DNA of 64,000 nucleotides. Source: Prionace glauca (taxonomy: Eukaryota > Chordata > Chondrichthyes > Carcharhiniformes > Carcharhinidae). Location of the stretch: NCBI GenBank assembly GCA_037974335.1, contig CM075729.1, forward strand, positions 125,501,498 to 125,565,497. The letters run 5' to 3'. The translations under genes were made by a program, and so were the position numbers. The notes below the pieces were generated by a model that saw only the letters and a program-made list of their open reading frames with translations, did not search any database and was not told where the DNA came from. Positions 1 to 9,800 of the stretch are shown here, in pieces (positions within the stretch are counted from its first letter, which is position 1; each line of letters begins with the position of its first letter).

Positions 1-142
1 CATTGGCCATGCTAAATTACTCCTTTGTGTCCGGCATGCGTAGGTGAGAGGGATTAGCGGGGTAAATATGTGGGATTACGGGGCAAGAGCCTGGGTGGGA
101 TTGTTGTCAGGGTCTCCTTCTGCGGTGTAGCGTTTCTATAGT
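1..142 (+). repeat. SINE-V (V-SINE/HE1-like), 3' part
   Basis: Starts mid-element at the window edge with the TTGGCCATGCTAAATTACTCC block, then GGGCCTGGGTGGGATTG and a diverged 3' end. The family has a tRNA-type head, a conserved middle shared by vertebrate V-SINEs, and a tail that ends like CR1 LINEs (GATTCTATGATTC). Confidence 0.75.
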
Positions 143-544
143 GGACTAGCAATTCTGAGGCTTGAATTACGACCAAAGCAACACCTGATCAAATATCACC
201 AAGGTATCTGGAGAATCTGAATTCAGTTAATTAAATTAAAAAAGGAATAGAAAACAATGGACGATCGGGATTGGCATTGAAGTCCATTTGGTTCATTAAG
301 ATACATAATGGTAAAAATGTTTCCAGCCTTGCCCTGTATGATCTATTATGTGACTTTAAGTCTACTGTAATGTGGTGGATGTTGACCCATAATTCCCCTT
401 TGAAATGGTGGAGCATCAAAGGAACAATTGGACTGGCCATCTGATATCAACCCAGGCACTGCGCATGTCAAAGGCACAGCCGGCCTAGCCGGCAATGCTA
501 CTCAGTTACATCTGGAGCATGGTGTTGAAATTGTGAGAGATCAG
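143..544. other. No recognised feature
   Basis: AT-rich sequence. Open frames on either strand are short and show no known domain. Confidence 0.4.
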
Positions 545-1020
545 TTCCACAGCGAAGACAAGCAACAGTCTGTCATAGCTGTACTCATGGAACCAAAATT
601 CCAGCCAAGCTCCCAGGTTGCTCCATCACCTTCTTTGGGAGTATTCTGTCCCACAAGCAGGAAAAGTGGACAAGAATTGGTGGAGCAGTGGTACAAATAT
701 ACATAGGGAAGATGGAACTATATGAGGTCTGAAGTCAAAGTTGAGTGCAAATGTAGACAGGGAGGATATACACTTTGGAGCTCTCAATATTGACGTTGGA
801 CGCCATGTAGTCCAATGGTTTCAGCTCAAATATGCGGAAGAAAACTCTGTTTATCGTCCTCACTCAGTACCCTTCCATGTTGAACATCACTTGGTAGATG
901 CGACGAGGGTCGCAAGGGAAGAGAGTTTACTCCTGGCGACCTCTTCAACATTGCTTTGTCCTTACTTCAACAGTCCTTACTGAGTTGGCCGAGCCCTGAA
1001 GGACATATTTGCCAACGGCT
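545..1020 (+). mobile_element. LINE-N, 5' (endonuclease) portion, old copy
   Basis: Matches the same family seen at 46290-46945 and, inverted, at 48720-49260. Shared landmarks are CCATGTTGAACATCACTTGG, GGGTCGCAAGG and GAGTTGGCCGAGCCCTGAAGG. The translation is broken. The likely source is the endonuclease domain of a non-LTR retrotransposon. Confidence 0.6.
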
Positions 1021-1194
1021 GGTAGTGAGAGACTCAAGCTGAGTAAAAAAAACTTCTTAATAGCCGCTTAATAACACCATTCTGAGCCATAATCACCACC
1101 GTTTACATTCTCTTTTTTTTTGTCCATGTTATATTTATTAATCCCACTCCCTCTCCACCATAACAGTATAAATATCCTATTTTCTATTGGCTTC

Positions 1195-1335
1195 AGCTCT
1201 GTCAAAGGATCATGCAGACTGGAAAAGTTGGCTCTCTTCTCTCTTCACAGACGCTGCCAGACCTGCTGAGATTTTCCAGCATTTTGTGTGTTTGTTTCAG
1301 ATTCCAGCATCCGCAGTAATTTAAGTTCATTAAAA
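1195..1335 (+). repeat. R1: short interspersed repeat of unknown class
   Basis: Contains CAGACCTGCTGAGATTTTCC and TTTCAGATTCCAGCATCCGC. An inverted relative lies at 41637-41785, so this is a dispersed repeat. No protein or tRNA promoter is evident. Confidence 0.55.
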
Positions 1336-1584
1336 TGAAACTATTTAACCAGATGCGACCTTTTGCAAATCTACCTATTCTTAACAGAAAAGCCCACCAC
1401 AAAGCCCTTGAGGATAAAAAGTCCTGTCTTTGAAATGAAACAGGAGGTGTTGCGTGGCACCACCTACCAACCTGTTAAACTGGACAGGTATGGAATAGAT
1501 CTAAACGTGCAGAACTTGGCAACCATGAGTTACCAAAGCAATCAGCAGCTGTAAATCGGCACTTTCTTACACTCTAACATAACC

Positions 1585-1900
1585 ACAAAGCAACCAATCT
1601 TGGCCCAATGAGGAGTGTAGGAAAGCATGACAGGAACTGTCCCAGGCAAAAGTGGAATCGAATTGTCACTGCAGTTACAGTGCAGGAGTGCAAACTGGTT
1701 ATAATCAAAGCTAAGCAACTAGTTGATCTAATAAAATTTCTCTACAGTCTTATCCAGTCATGAATTGTGTTGAACTATTCAACATCTAATGGGAGTTGCA
1801 GACTCCATTGATGACGCCATCCTGAATAATGGCGTGGATAAGCACAAAAGTGCTGCAGAGAAGGCTGAGCATTTTTAACCGTTTTCAATCTGAAGTGAAG
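1585..1900 (+). mobile_element. LINE-N, internal fragment
   Basis: CCAATGAGGAGTGTAGGAAAGC and AAGTGCTGCAGAGAAGGCTGAGC match the part of LINE-N between the endonuclease and the reverse transcriptase. It is probably the same insertion as 545-1020, separated by diverged sequence and the R1 repeat. Confidence 0.5.
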
Positions 1901-2019
1901 AATGGATTGTTCATTTAAGTCTATTCTGGTGATATCCTATTATATCACAGTGGATGACACGAACACAATCATAATTGTAATAGAAAATGCACTGGTTGTA
2001 GAACCATCATCGTCACTAG

Positions 2020-2755
2020 GGAAAAGGTACTGAGCAAACTATTGGGATTGAAGGCAGGCAAGTTCCCAGTGCTTGATGGCCTAGATCCTATGGTTTTAAG
2101 ACAAGTGGTGTTCGAGATAGTGGATCAATTGGTTACAATATTCCAAAATTCTCTGCCTGTAGGAATGGTTCTAGTGGATTGAAAAGATGTTAATATTCAA
2201 AAAGGGTGAAAAAAGGAAAGTATAGGCCAATTAGTTTTACATCCATCGTTGTGAAATTGTTAGAATCCATTAGCAAAACAGGACATTAAGAAAATCAAAA
2301 TGCAATCCATCAGAGCCAGCGTGGTTTTATGAAGGGTAAGTCATGCTTGACTAATTTGCTTGAGTTACTCGAAGTTGCAACAAGCAAGGTGGATAATGAT
2401 AATCTTGTAGATCTGGATTTCCAGAAGACACTTGAGATGGTGCCACACAAAAGCTAAATGCACATGGATAGTTCAATGGAGTTAGGGGTAATTTATCAGC
2501 TTGGATAAAGAATTGGCTAACCAACAGAAAACAGAGAGTCAGGATAAATGGGTCTTTTTTTGTTTGGGGGGATGCAACTAGTGGGATGCCACAGGGTTCG
2601 TTCCTCAGACCCCATCCATATACCGTCTATATTAATCACCTTGATTCAGGGATCGTAGGTACCATAGCCAATCTGCAGATGGCGCTAAAGTAGGTAGAAT
2701 AGCAGGTTGCTTTAATGAAATAAGAAATGTGCAAATGGATATGGATAGGTTGCCC
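2020..2755 (+). mobile_element. CR1-group LINE, old reverse-transcriptase fragment
   Basis: Decayed reverse transcriptase: remnants of YRPISFTSI, QRGFMKGKSCLTNLLELLE, DLDFQK, SAWIKNWLTNRKQRVRINGS and the VPQGS region can be followed through several frames. Many stops and shifts. It is more diverged than the CR1 copy that follows. Confidence 0.65.
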
Positions 2756-2890
2756 TTCAGAAAGTCGTCGTGAACAGCTTTCTTGAAACGATGAAGGTTT
2801 CCAAGGCAGTGCCTGAAGCTCAGCCTGTTTCCTTTGTCCATCAATGACAATCCCTGTTTCAAGATATCTGAAGTTAGCATTTTTGCTCAC

Positions 2891-3775
2891 TGCACAATCT
2901 GCAGAAGGATCTAGATAGGCTGGGCGAATGGGCCAGGAACTGGCAAATGGAATTTAATGTTGGCAAGTGCGAGGTGGTCCACGTTGGTAGGAATAATGGT
3001 AGGAAGGATTATTACTTACGTGGAGAAAAACTGCAGCAGGCGACGGTGCCGAGGGACCTCGGGGTCCTTGTGCATGAGTCGCAAAATCCCAACTTGCAGG
3101 TGCAGCAGGTGGTCAGGAAGGCGAATGGGATGCTGGCCTTCATAGCGAGGGGGATTGAATATAAAAGTAGGGAAGTCTTGCTGCGGCTATATAGGGCATT
3201 GGTAAGGCCGCAGCTGGAGTACTGTGTGCAGTTTTGGGCGCCAACTTACGCAAGGATATTTTGGCCTTCGAGGGAGTGCAGAGGAGGTTTACAAGGCTGA
3301 TGCCGGAGTTGAGGGGATTGAGCTATGAGGAGAGGCTGAATAAACTAGGCTTGTACTCGTTAGAGTTTAGAAGAATGAGGGGAGATCTCATTGAGACGTA
3401 TAAGATGATGAATGGGATGGATAGGATAGAGGTGGAGAGACTCTTCCCGTTCAGAAAGGACAGTAGGACTAGGGGGCACAGCCTCAAGATAAAGAGGGGG
3501 CGGTTTAGAACGGAGTTGAGGAGGAACTTCTTCACTCAAAGGGTGGTGAATCTCTGGAATTCTCTGCCCGTTGAAGTGGTGGAGGCTACCTCGCTAAATA
3601 TTTTTAAGACGCGGGTTGATGGGTTTTTGATAAGCGAGGGGATTAAGAGTTATGGGGAGAGGGCAGGAAGGTGGAACTGAGCCACGACAGATCAGCCACG
3701 ATGTTATTGAATGGCGGGGCAGGCTCGAAGGGCCAGATGGCCTACTCCTGCTCCTATTTCTTATGTTCTTATGAT
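2891..3775 (+). mobile_element. CR1 LINE, young family, 5'-truncated
   Basis: Encodes the C-terminal part of ORF2: MEFNVGKCEVVHVGR, VLRPQLEYC-type thumb motifs and LKKDSRTRGHSLKIK-like sequence, split into two frames by one single-base shift near 3240. The tail ends TTTCTTATGTTCTTATG, a short repeated unit as in other CR1 elements. Closely similar copies lie at 37.1, 42.2, 47.4 and 63.3 kb. Confidence 0.85.
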
Positions 3776-3780
3776 AGTTT

Positions 3781-4132
3781 CATAGAATGATAGAATCGTT
3801 ATAATGCAGAAGAGGCCATTTGGCCCAGCAGGTCTGCACCAACTCTCCAACAAACCCTCTCCTCCGCCCTAAACCCATAATCCTACACGTGTTTCATGGC
3901 TAATCCACTAAACCTGCCATCTTCAGATAATGATGGGTAATTTAGCATGGCCAATCCATCTGAAGTGCTCATCGTTGGAGTGTTGGACGAAACGGGAACA
4001 CTCAGAGGAAGCCCACGCAGACGCGGGGAGAATGTGCAAACTCCGCACAGAGAGTCACCCAAGGCCAGAATTGAAAACAGATTCCTGGTGCTGTGAGCAA
4101 CAGTGTTAACCACTGTGCCACCGTGCTGCCCC
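3781..4132 (-). repeat. SINE-V, near full length
   Basis: Inverted copy starting from the CATAGAATGATAGAATC tail and running to the ACTGTGCCACCGTGCTGCCC head. The B-box region is degraded. About 350 bp. Confidence 0.8.
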
Positions 4133-4199
4133 ACTTTTATTTTTATCTCCTCAGCCAATAATGCTGTCAGTGACTCGGTGCAGCAAAACAAGGATGACA

Positions 4200-4625
4200 C
4201 TCAGGCTTAGGTTGATACATGGCAAGTAACGTTCATGCCAGGTGCCAGGCAATAACTACTCCAACAAGCGAGTCTAACCAGCTCCACTTCATAGTCAATG
4301 ACATCATCAAGTCCTTCACCATTATCCTGCTGGTGGAACCATTATTGAAAATATATTCAACTGGGCTGTCCATATCAGTGTGGTGGCTAGAGGGGTAGAT
4401 TAATTGCTGGGAATTCTGCAGCGAGTAAATCCACAAAGGCGGCCCTCTATCTACAAGTTATAAGTGTGATCCTGTTCTTACATGAAGAAACAGACTCAAG
4501 GAGAAGCAGGACCTTATCTCGACCACCCACCATCTTAAACATTCATTCCCTTTACCATCAGCGTACCGAGAGAGAGCATTGTGCACTGTATGTAAAATGC
4601 ACTACGGCAACTCGCCAGGACAACC
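4200..4625 (+). mobile_element. LINE-N 3' half, left part (interrupted)
   Basis: GGCAAGTAACGTTCATGCCA, GTGCCAGGCAATAACTACTC and the CATTCATTCCCTTTACCATC block are LINE-N reverse-transcriptase and C-terminal sequence. It resumes at 4914 after a SINE insertion. Confidence 0.6.
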
Positions 4626-4913
4626 TCAGCAAGCACAGTGCTGCCTCACAGCGCCAGAGACCCGGGCTCAATTCTCGGCTTGGGTCATTGTCTGTGTTGA
4701 GTTTGTGCATTCTCCTTGTGTTTGCCTGGGTTTCCTCCAGGTGCTCCGATTTCTTTCCGGAATCCAAAGGTGGGCGGGTTAGGTGGGTTGGCCATGCTAA
4801 ATTGCCCATTAGTGTCAGGGGACTAGCCAGAATAAATGCATGGGGTTAAGGGGATAGGGCCTGGGTGCAAACTCGATGGGCAGAATGGCCTACTTCTGCA
4901 TTGTAGGATTCTA
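4626..4913 (+). repeat. SINE-V inserted in LINE-N
   Basis: From the ACAGTGCTGCCTCACAGC head through GTGGGTTGGCCATGCTAAAT to the TGTAGGATTCTATG tail. AGCA occurs at both edges and may be a very short target duplication. Confidence 0.8.
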
Positions 4914-5165
4914 TGAGCAGCATCTGTCAAACCCGCGACCGCTAGCAGTTAGCAGAGGAAGGAAACAGACACATGGGAATACGATCACTAACAAGTTTCC
5001 TCCAAGTCCATACCCTGATTTGGAATTAATTGTTTTCCTTTATTATCATCGGGTCAAGCCATTCGATTCTCTTAATCTTCAACACACTGACTACAGAACT
5101 TGAAGAAAACAACCGGCTATCATCCTCCAAAGGACCATTAGGGATGGACAATACTCAAAGCCCTT
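4914..5165 (+). mobile_element. LINE-N 3' end, right part
   Basis: AAACCCGCGACCGCTAGC, ACACATGGGAATACGATCAC and GGGTCAAGCC are the C-terminal coding part. It ends near TTAGGGATGGACAAT, the shared LINE-N/SINE-N tail. Confidence 0.6.
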
Positions 5166-5444
5166 GAAAGAAGTTTTAAAAAATCAAGTCTCTACAATAA
5201 TTTCCTTTCTTTTTACAAATCTCTGAATTTTATTTACAAATTTTCTTTTGAAGTGTTAAGGGCGCCACCAAAGCAGCGATTAATTAACATCCATAGTAAA
5301 ATTTAAGTAAAGCCTGGTGATCGCCAGAACTGCCTTATTTTCCTTTAACTCTATCTCCTTTCCTGCAGGTTACATGTGGATGCACCCAATCGCTCTATCT
5401 TGGACTTTTTATTCTACCTTGTCGTTTTCGTCCGCGCTGCAACT

Positions 5445-5459
5445 GGCGCCATCTAGTGG
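5445..5459 (-). promoter_or_regulatory. CTCF-type motif
   Basis: The minus strand reads CCACTAGATGGCGCC, a strong fit to the CTCF core (CCASYAGRKGGCRS). It lies in sequence that I do not recognise as a repeat. Confidence 0.5.
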
Positions 5460-5517
5460 CCGACGAAGGAAGTTTCAATGGCACATGTCTGCGCCTTTCG
5501 TGTCGGTATGTAAAACC

Positions 5518-5730
5518 ACTAAGAAGTCTCACAACACCAGGTTAATGTCCAACAGTTCTATTCACAAACGATTCTATTTGTGAATAGAACTCTCACTCAC
5601 CTGACGAAGGGGCAGCGCTCCGAAAGCTAGTGGCTTTTGCTACCAAATAAACCTGTTAGACTTTAACCTGGTGTTGTGAGACTTCTTACTGTATTTACCC
5701 CAGTCCAACGCCGGCATCTCCACATCATGG
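5518..5730. mobile_element. Foldback/MITE-like element, copy 1
   Basis: Ends are inverted copies of AAGAAGTCTCACAACACCAG (TAACCTGGTGTTGTGAGACTTC at the other side), plus a CCAGTCCAACGCCGGCATCT extension. Inside lies a perfect 14-bp inverted pair, 5555-5568 and 5577-5590. Two relatives are at 9132 and 56306. No coding capacity. Confidence 0.65.
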
Positions 5731-6590
5731 TATGTAAAGCGTCAACCAGAAGCTAATTTATGGGACACTCACAGCAAGGATAACAATCGCTAGTTGTTTT
5801 CACAGATAGGCTAAATCCCGTATCCTGGTAAATTTGAAAGGGACCTTTCCCCCTTGTTGCTAGCCAAATGCTTAATCTAATTGTCCGTTGACTCAAGGCC
5901 CACCTCAATCTATTAAAGTCGGTGCAATAGATTTACTGCGATAAACAAGGCGAAAAATAAAGTTATGCGATGGCTATAGGTTTAACGTGATATGTTTTTT
6001 TTTGTGTCACAATACAAGGGAGGCGGGGGGGGGGGGGGGGAGGGGGGTGTAGAAGTTTCTGAAAGTGCATGGATGGTATCACCCCGCGCTTAAATTTAGG
6101 AATGTTTTTAATTGCGGCTCTCGTTTCTGACGCATAATTGCCCACTTATTTTGAGAGCTCAAAACTCTCTGAGGTCATGAATGGTCTTACTTTGGAACGT
6201 TAATTATGACGGAGAGTTTCATTTAAGAGAAAACTTGTGATTTATCAATTGGAGCAACGCTGCATTTCAAACAGTTATTCCAGTAGCGAATGTGAGATGC
6301 CTAGGTGTGATGGGTAGATAATTATTTCCAGAGCATCCTTTTATAAAATTAATAGAAACAAGAAGTTCGCGCGAAATAATTAAGAAAAAAAATCATCACC
6401 CGATTAAGATAGATTGCTCAACCCATGGCACTGAGTTGAAGTGTCCCATTAGCTAGCAACTAAGCTAGCTGAACTATATAGAAGCTACCTCTACAAAGTC
6501 TTCCCAGCTGTCAGGTACGCTAATAGACGGGGTCAGAGTAAGGGTGAAATCGAAGTCAGAGTTAAAGCGCATGTGCGTGAGTACACGTGG
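5731..6590. other. No recognised gene; poly-G run
   Basis: Contains a homopolymer-rich G tract around 6022-6047. Otherwise AT-rich, with no convincing exon or repeat. Confidence 0.4.
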
Positions 6591-6591
6591 A

Positions 6592-6903
6592 AGGCGATTA
6601 TTGTCACTGGACTAACAATTCAGAAACCCAGATAATGCTCTGGGGACCTTACAAGGGCAATTTCAATAAGAAAATAAAGAAATATCTGTACATAAAAGTC
6701 TAATGATGATCATTGTCGTTTGTCATAAAAAATCCACCTGGCGCTCCCCAAGTCAGGCGATCCAGAACCACAGCAATGTGATTGACTCTCGATTGCCCTC
6801 TGAAATGGCCTAGCAGTACACTCATTGCAAGGATAATTATGAATGGGCAATAAATGCTGATCCATTCAGTGATGCCCACAACCCATGAGTGAATTAAAAA
6901 AAT
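6592..6903 (+). repeat. SINE-N (tRNA-derived SINE)
   Basis: Diverged head, then ATGTGATTGACTCTCGATTG, CCCTCTGAAATGGCCTAGCA and the tail GGGCAATAAATGCTGATCC before AATTAAAAAA. The tail is shared with LINE-N, which suggests LINE-N machinery moved it. Confidence 0.75.
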
Positions 6904-6904
6904 T

Positions 6905-7505
6905 AAGGTGGGCGAATACTGCCATCTGGAATTACGAAGTTGTGGCTTTAACAGGGACCTGTTTCCAGGCAGGGCAATTTTGGGTGCTGAATATTCCTGA
7001 ATGCTTTCTATGGACCACCAGCAAGTTGGGAAAATGTAGAGGAATAAATCATCAAGGGTGTGGTGCAAAAATTATAGAGTAGGTGTAATTAATTATCTGA
7101 ACGCCGATTTGGATAGCGGTAATGTAAAGGGTAGAGAGAGGTAAGAGAACATCGAATTCCCGATAGCAGTATGCGTTCATTCTAAAGAGAAAGGAGACAT
7201 AGCTGGACCAGGTTATCCGGAGTAAGGTGGGCCATGTAGGTCAAGTATCATTGGGAGGACATTTAGAAATAGTGATCATTGCATAATAAGGTTTAGAAAA
7301 GGTTTGGAAAATGACAATAGCCAATCCAAATTAAGAATAATTAACTGGGTGAAGGCCAACTTGAATGGGCTAAGAATGAATCTGGACCCAATAAAGTGAA
7401 GCCAATGGTTGATAGGAAAAACATAGCTGACAAAGAAGTGGCAGAAAAGATGCTTCTGGCACGATCCAGGTACGTTCCCTCAAGATGGAAATGTGGGATA
7501 AACAA
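6905..7505 (+). mobile_element. CR1-group LINE, old endonuclease-side fragment
   Basis: AGTGATCATTGCATAATAAG and the following AAGTGGCAGAAAAGATGCTT-type sequence match the region between the endonuclease and reverse transcriptase of CR1 elements. Decayed. Confidence 0.45.
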
Positions 7506-7509
7506 GTGT

Positions 7510-8345
7510 AGAATCATAGAACATTTACGGCCACATTGGCCCACTCTGAGCGCCAGCTGGCAAACAGGTCAACCAGCCTGATCTCACTTTCCAGCATTCG
7601 GCCCATAGCTCTACAGGTTACCGCGCTTGGGATGAATATCCAGTCACACTTTAAATTTGTTGAAGATTTCTTCCTCTACTGCCCTTTCGGGCATTGAGTT
7701 ACAGCCACCTATTATCCTCAGGCTGAAGAATTGTTCCCTCAACGTCTCTGTAGCCTCTCAATCAGTCACTTCTGTGCCTCGTGCTTGCTGACCCCTCTGC
7801 TAAGGTAAACAGGCTCCTCCAACCAACTCTATCCGAGCCCCTCACCACTTTCTACATCCTAATCAAGTCTCCCCCACCCTCCTCTATTCCAGTCAGAACA
7901 ACCCGAGTCTAGTTAATCTTTCCTCACAGCTGCAATCTTCCGGCCCTGGCAAAATCCACGGAAATCTCTTCCGTAAGCCCTTCAATGCAATTGCATTCTT
8001 TGTCTAATGAGGTGACCAGTGCTGCACACAATAACGCAAATTGTGGTCTAATTATTAGTTCATATAGTTGCAGCAGAAACATGGAGGTTCTTATATTCCT
8101 TACCTTGGCTAATAAAGGAAATGATTCCATATGCCTTACTAACAACCTTCTCGGCCTATCCTATTACCTTCAGGAACTTGAGACATTCACTCACTTCCTT
8201 GATATTCGCCGATTTATTGTGCAATCCTTTGCCTTGTTTGATGTGCTCAGTTAAGTCACATCATTCTTCTCCAGGTGAAATATTCCATTTGCCACTTTTC
8301 TTCCCAACTACCAGCCCAATAATATCTTCAATAATCAAGTCTATA
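7510..8345 (-). mobile_element. CR1-group LINE 3' half, old
   Basis: Inverted C-terminal sequence: TTCCTCTACTGCCC, TCAAGTCTCCCCCACCC, CAGTGCTGCACACAATAACG and TTCTTATATTCCTTACC correspond to the thumb region of CR1 ORF2 read antisense. Several indels. Confidence 0.55.
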
Positions 8346-8390
8346 GTTACCAGAGACATGGATGAGAGGTTGGGCAGCAGTTGAATTTGA

Positions 8391-8635
8391 CCAAATCTCC
8401 AAGGGATGGCTCCAAGGAGAGATTGAATACATTTAGCTTATGTTCCTTGGAATGTAGTAGTTCATGAGTTGATTTGAATGTGCTTCTTTAATGATCTTAA
8501 CAGGATCTATTTAGTGTGGTCAGAGAGAAAATGTTCACTCTACTGAAGGTGTGTAAGAAACAGGGAGGTAACTTTTAAAACAGATACAGGTCATTCAGAA
8601 GAGATGCTGTGAAACACTTCATGCAATAACTGGTG
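8391..8635 (+). mobile_element. CR1-like 3' fragment, old
   Basis: Contains GATCTTAACAGGATCTATTT and a GTTCACTCTACTGAAGG stretch, resembling the post-reverse-transcriptase part of CR1. Weakly conserved. Confidence 0.3.
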
Positions 8636-8639
8636 TAGT

Positions 8640-9065
8640 AAGACCATAATGATGTAGAATGTAGGATGTAGATATAGGCTATTCAGCCCATTTAGTCCAT
8701 GCCATTAACTGAGATCATGATAGTATAGTGCCTTTGCACCATTGATATTTATTGTATTTATCACCCCCTCTTTCCACTTATTATTTAGTATTTTTGGATT
8801 GCTATTAGTGTCTTCCATGATGAAGACTGACACAATATTAAAATAACTCCGTTCCAAATTCCCCAGTTTCATTCTCCAAAGGGACTATGCTCACTTTTGA
8901 CTTTTCTATTCTTTTTTACGCAATTAAATAAGCTCTTATTCTCTGTGTTTTATGTTACTTGCGAACTGATTCTCATAGTTTACCTCCTCTCTCTGCATTA
9001 TGTTGCTGGTCCCCCTTCTTTGGTTTTTAAAACTTTCCCAGTTCCCTGTTTTAGCACTAAGCCCT
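8640..9065 (-). mobile_element. CR1-like antisense fragment, old
   Basis: TATAGGCTATTCAGCCCATT resembles an inverted CR1 3' end. The part at 8800-9065 is similar in arrangement to 24890-25140, the antisense endonuclease/linker region of the CR1 at 23.5-25.6 kb. Confidence 0.4.
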
Positions 9066-9068
9066 GTA

Positions 9069-9103
9069 CGTTCCCCCCCCTCCCCCCCCCCCCCCCCACC
9101 CGT
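9069..9103. repeat. Poly-C tract
   Basis: A run of C interrupted by single T and A bases. Could form a G-quadruplex on the opposite strand. Confidence 0.7.
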
Positions 9104-9131
9104 TAACGCTACCCTTAATTCCTTTCATTAA

Positions 9132-9345
9132 CCATGATGTGGAAATGCCGGCGTTAGACTGGGATGGGCACAGTAAGAAGTCTCACAACACCGGTTTAAA
9201 GTCCAACATTTGGAATCACGAGCTTTCGGAGCGCTGCTCCTTCTTCAGGTGAGCCACTCACCTTGTGGAGAAGCAGCGCTCTGAAAACTGGCGATTCCAA
9301 ATGAACCTTTAATCTGGTGTTGTGAGACTTCTTACTGTGTTCATT
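9132..9345. mobile_element. Foldback/MITE-like element, copy 2
   Basis: Same family as 5518-5730. GTAAGAAGTCTCACAACACC at the left and GGTGTTGTGAGACTTCTTAC at the right are inverted. The internal GATTCCAAATG/TTTGGAATCACG segments and the GAGCGCTGCTCC/GAAGCAGCGCTC segments also pair. Confidence 0.65.
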
Positions 9346-9736
9346 AACTATGGCTGATTTATCCTCTTCCTAGACTCCATATTCCTGACTGTTGTGAATC
9401 ATGAACTATGCCAAAGTGTCTCCCATAAAATATAATTTGTTAAGTACAATCTGAGATGGACTGATGTTTTGAATACCACTGTCTATTAAGGGATATGGAG
9501 CTGTGTCAGGTCCATATGGTGAAACTGCAGATTTCTGAAAGGGTATGATAATATAAAAAGGCCGTATTAATCCATAGGATATACTCGAAAGTTTGAAATA
9601 CCGCCTTATTTTCCATTTTTCCCTGCGATATATTATAGGAAACTATTTACTCCAAATGACACTGAGCCCTACCTCCGCTTGCATACATGACTCGGGATAC
9701 TGAATCTGAGAAAATGTCAAGCACAGAATTGCAGGG

Positions 9737-9800
9737 TTTATTGCAAATGTAATAGAATACAATGAGCCGCGACACAGAGTTAAGTATTTTAATTTTTATT
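9737..9800 (-). promoter_or_regulatory. Two candidate poly(A) signals of the NCR3-like gene
   Basis: AATAAA on the minus strand occurs at 9800-9795 and 9742-9737, about 490 and 545 bases past the stop codon. The stretch between the stop codon and these signals shows no repeat I recognise, as expected for a 3' untranslated region. Confidence 0.4.
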
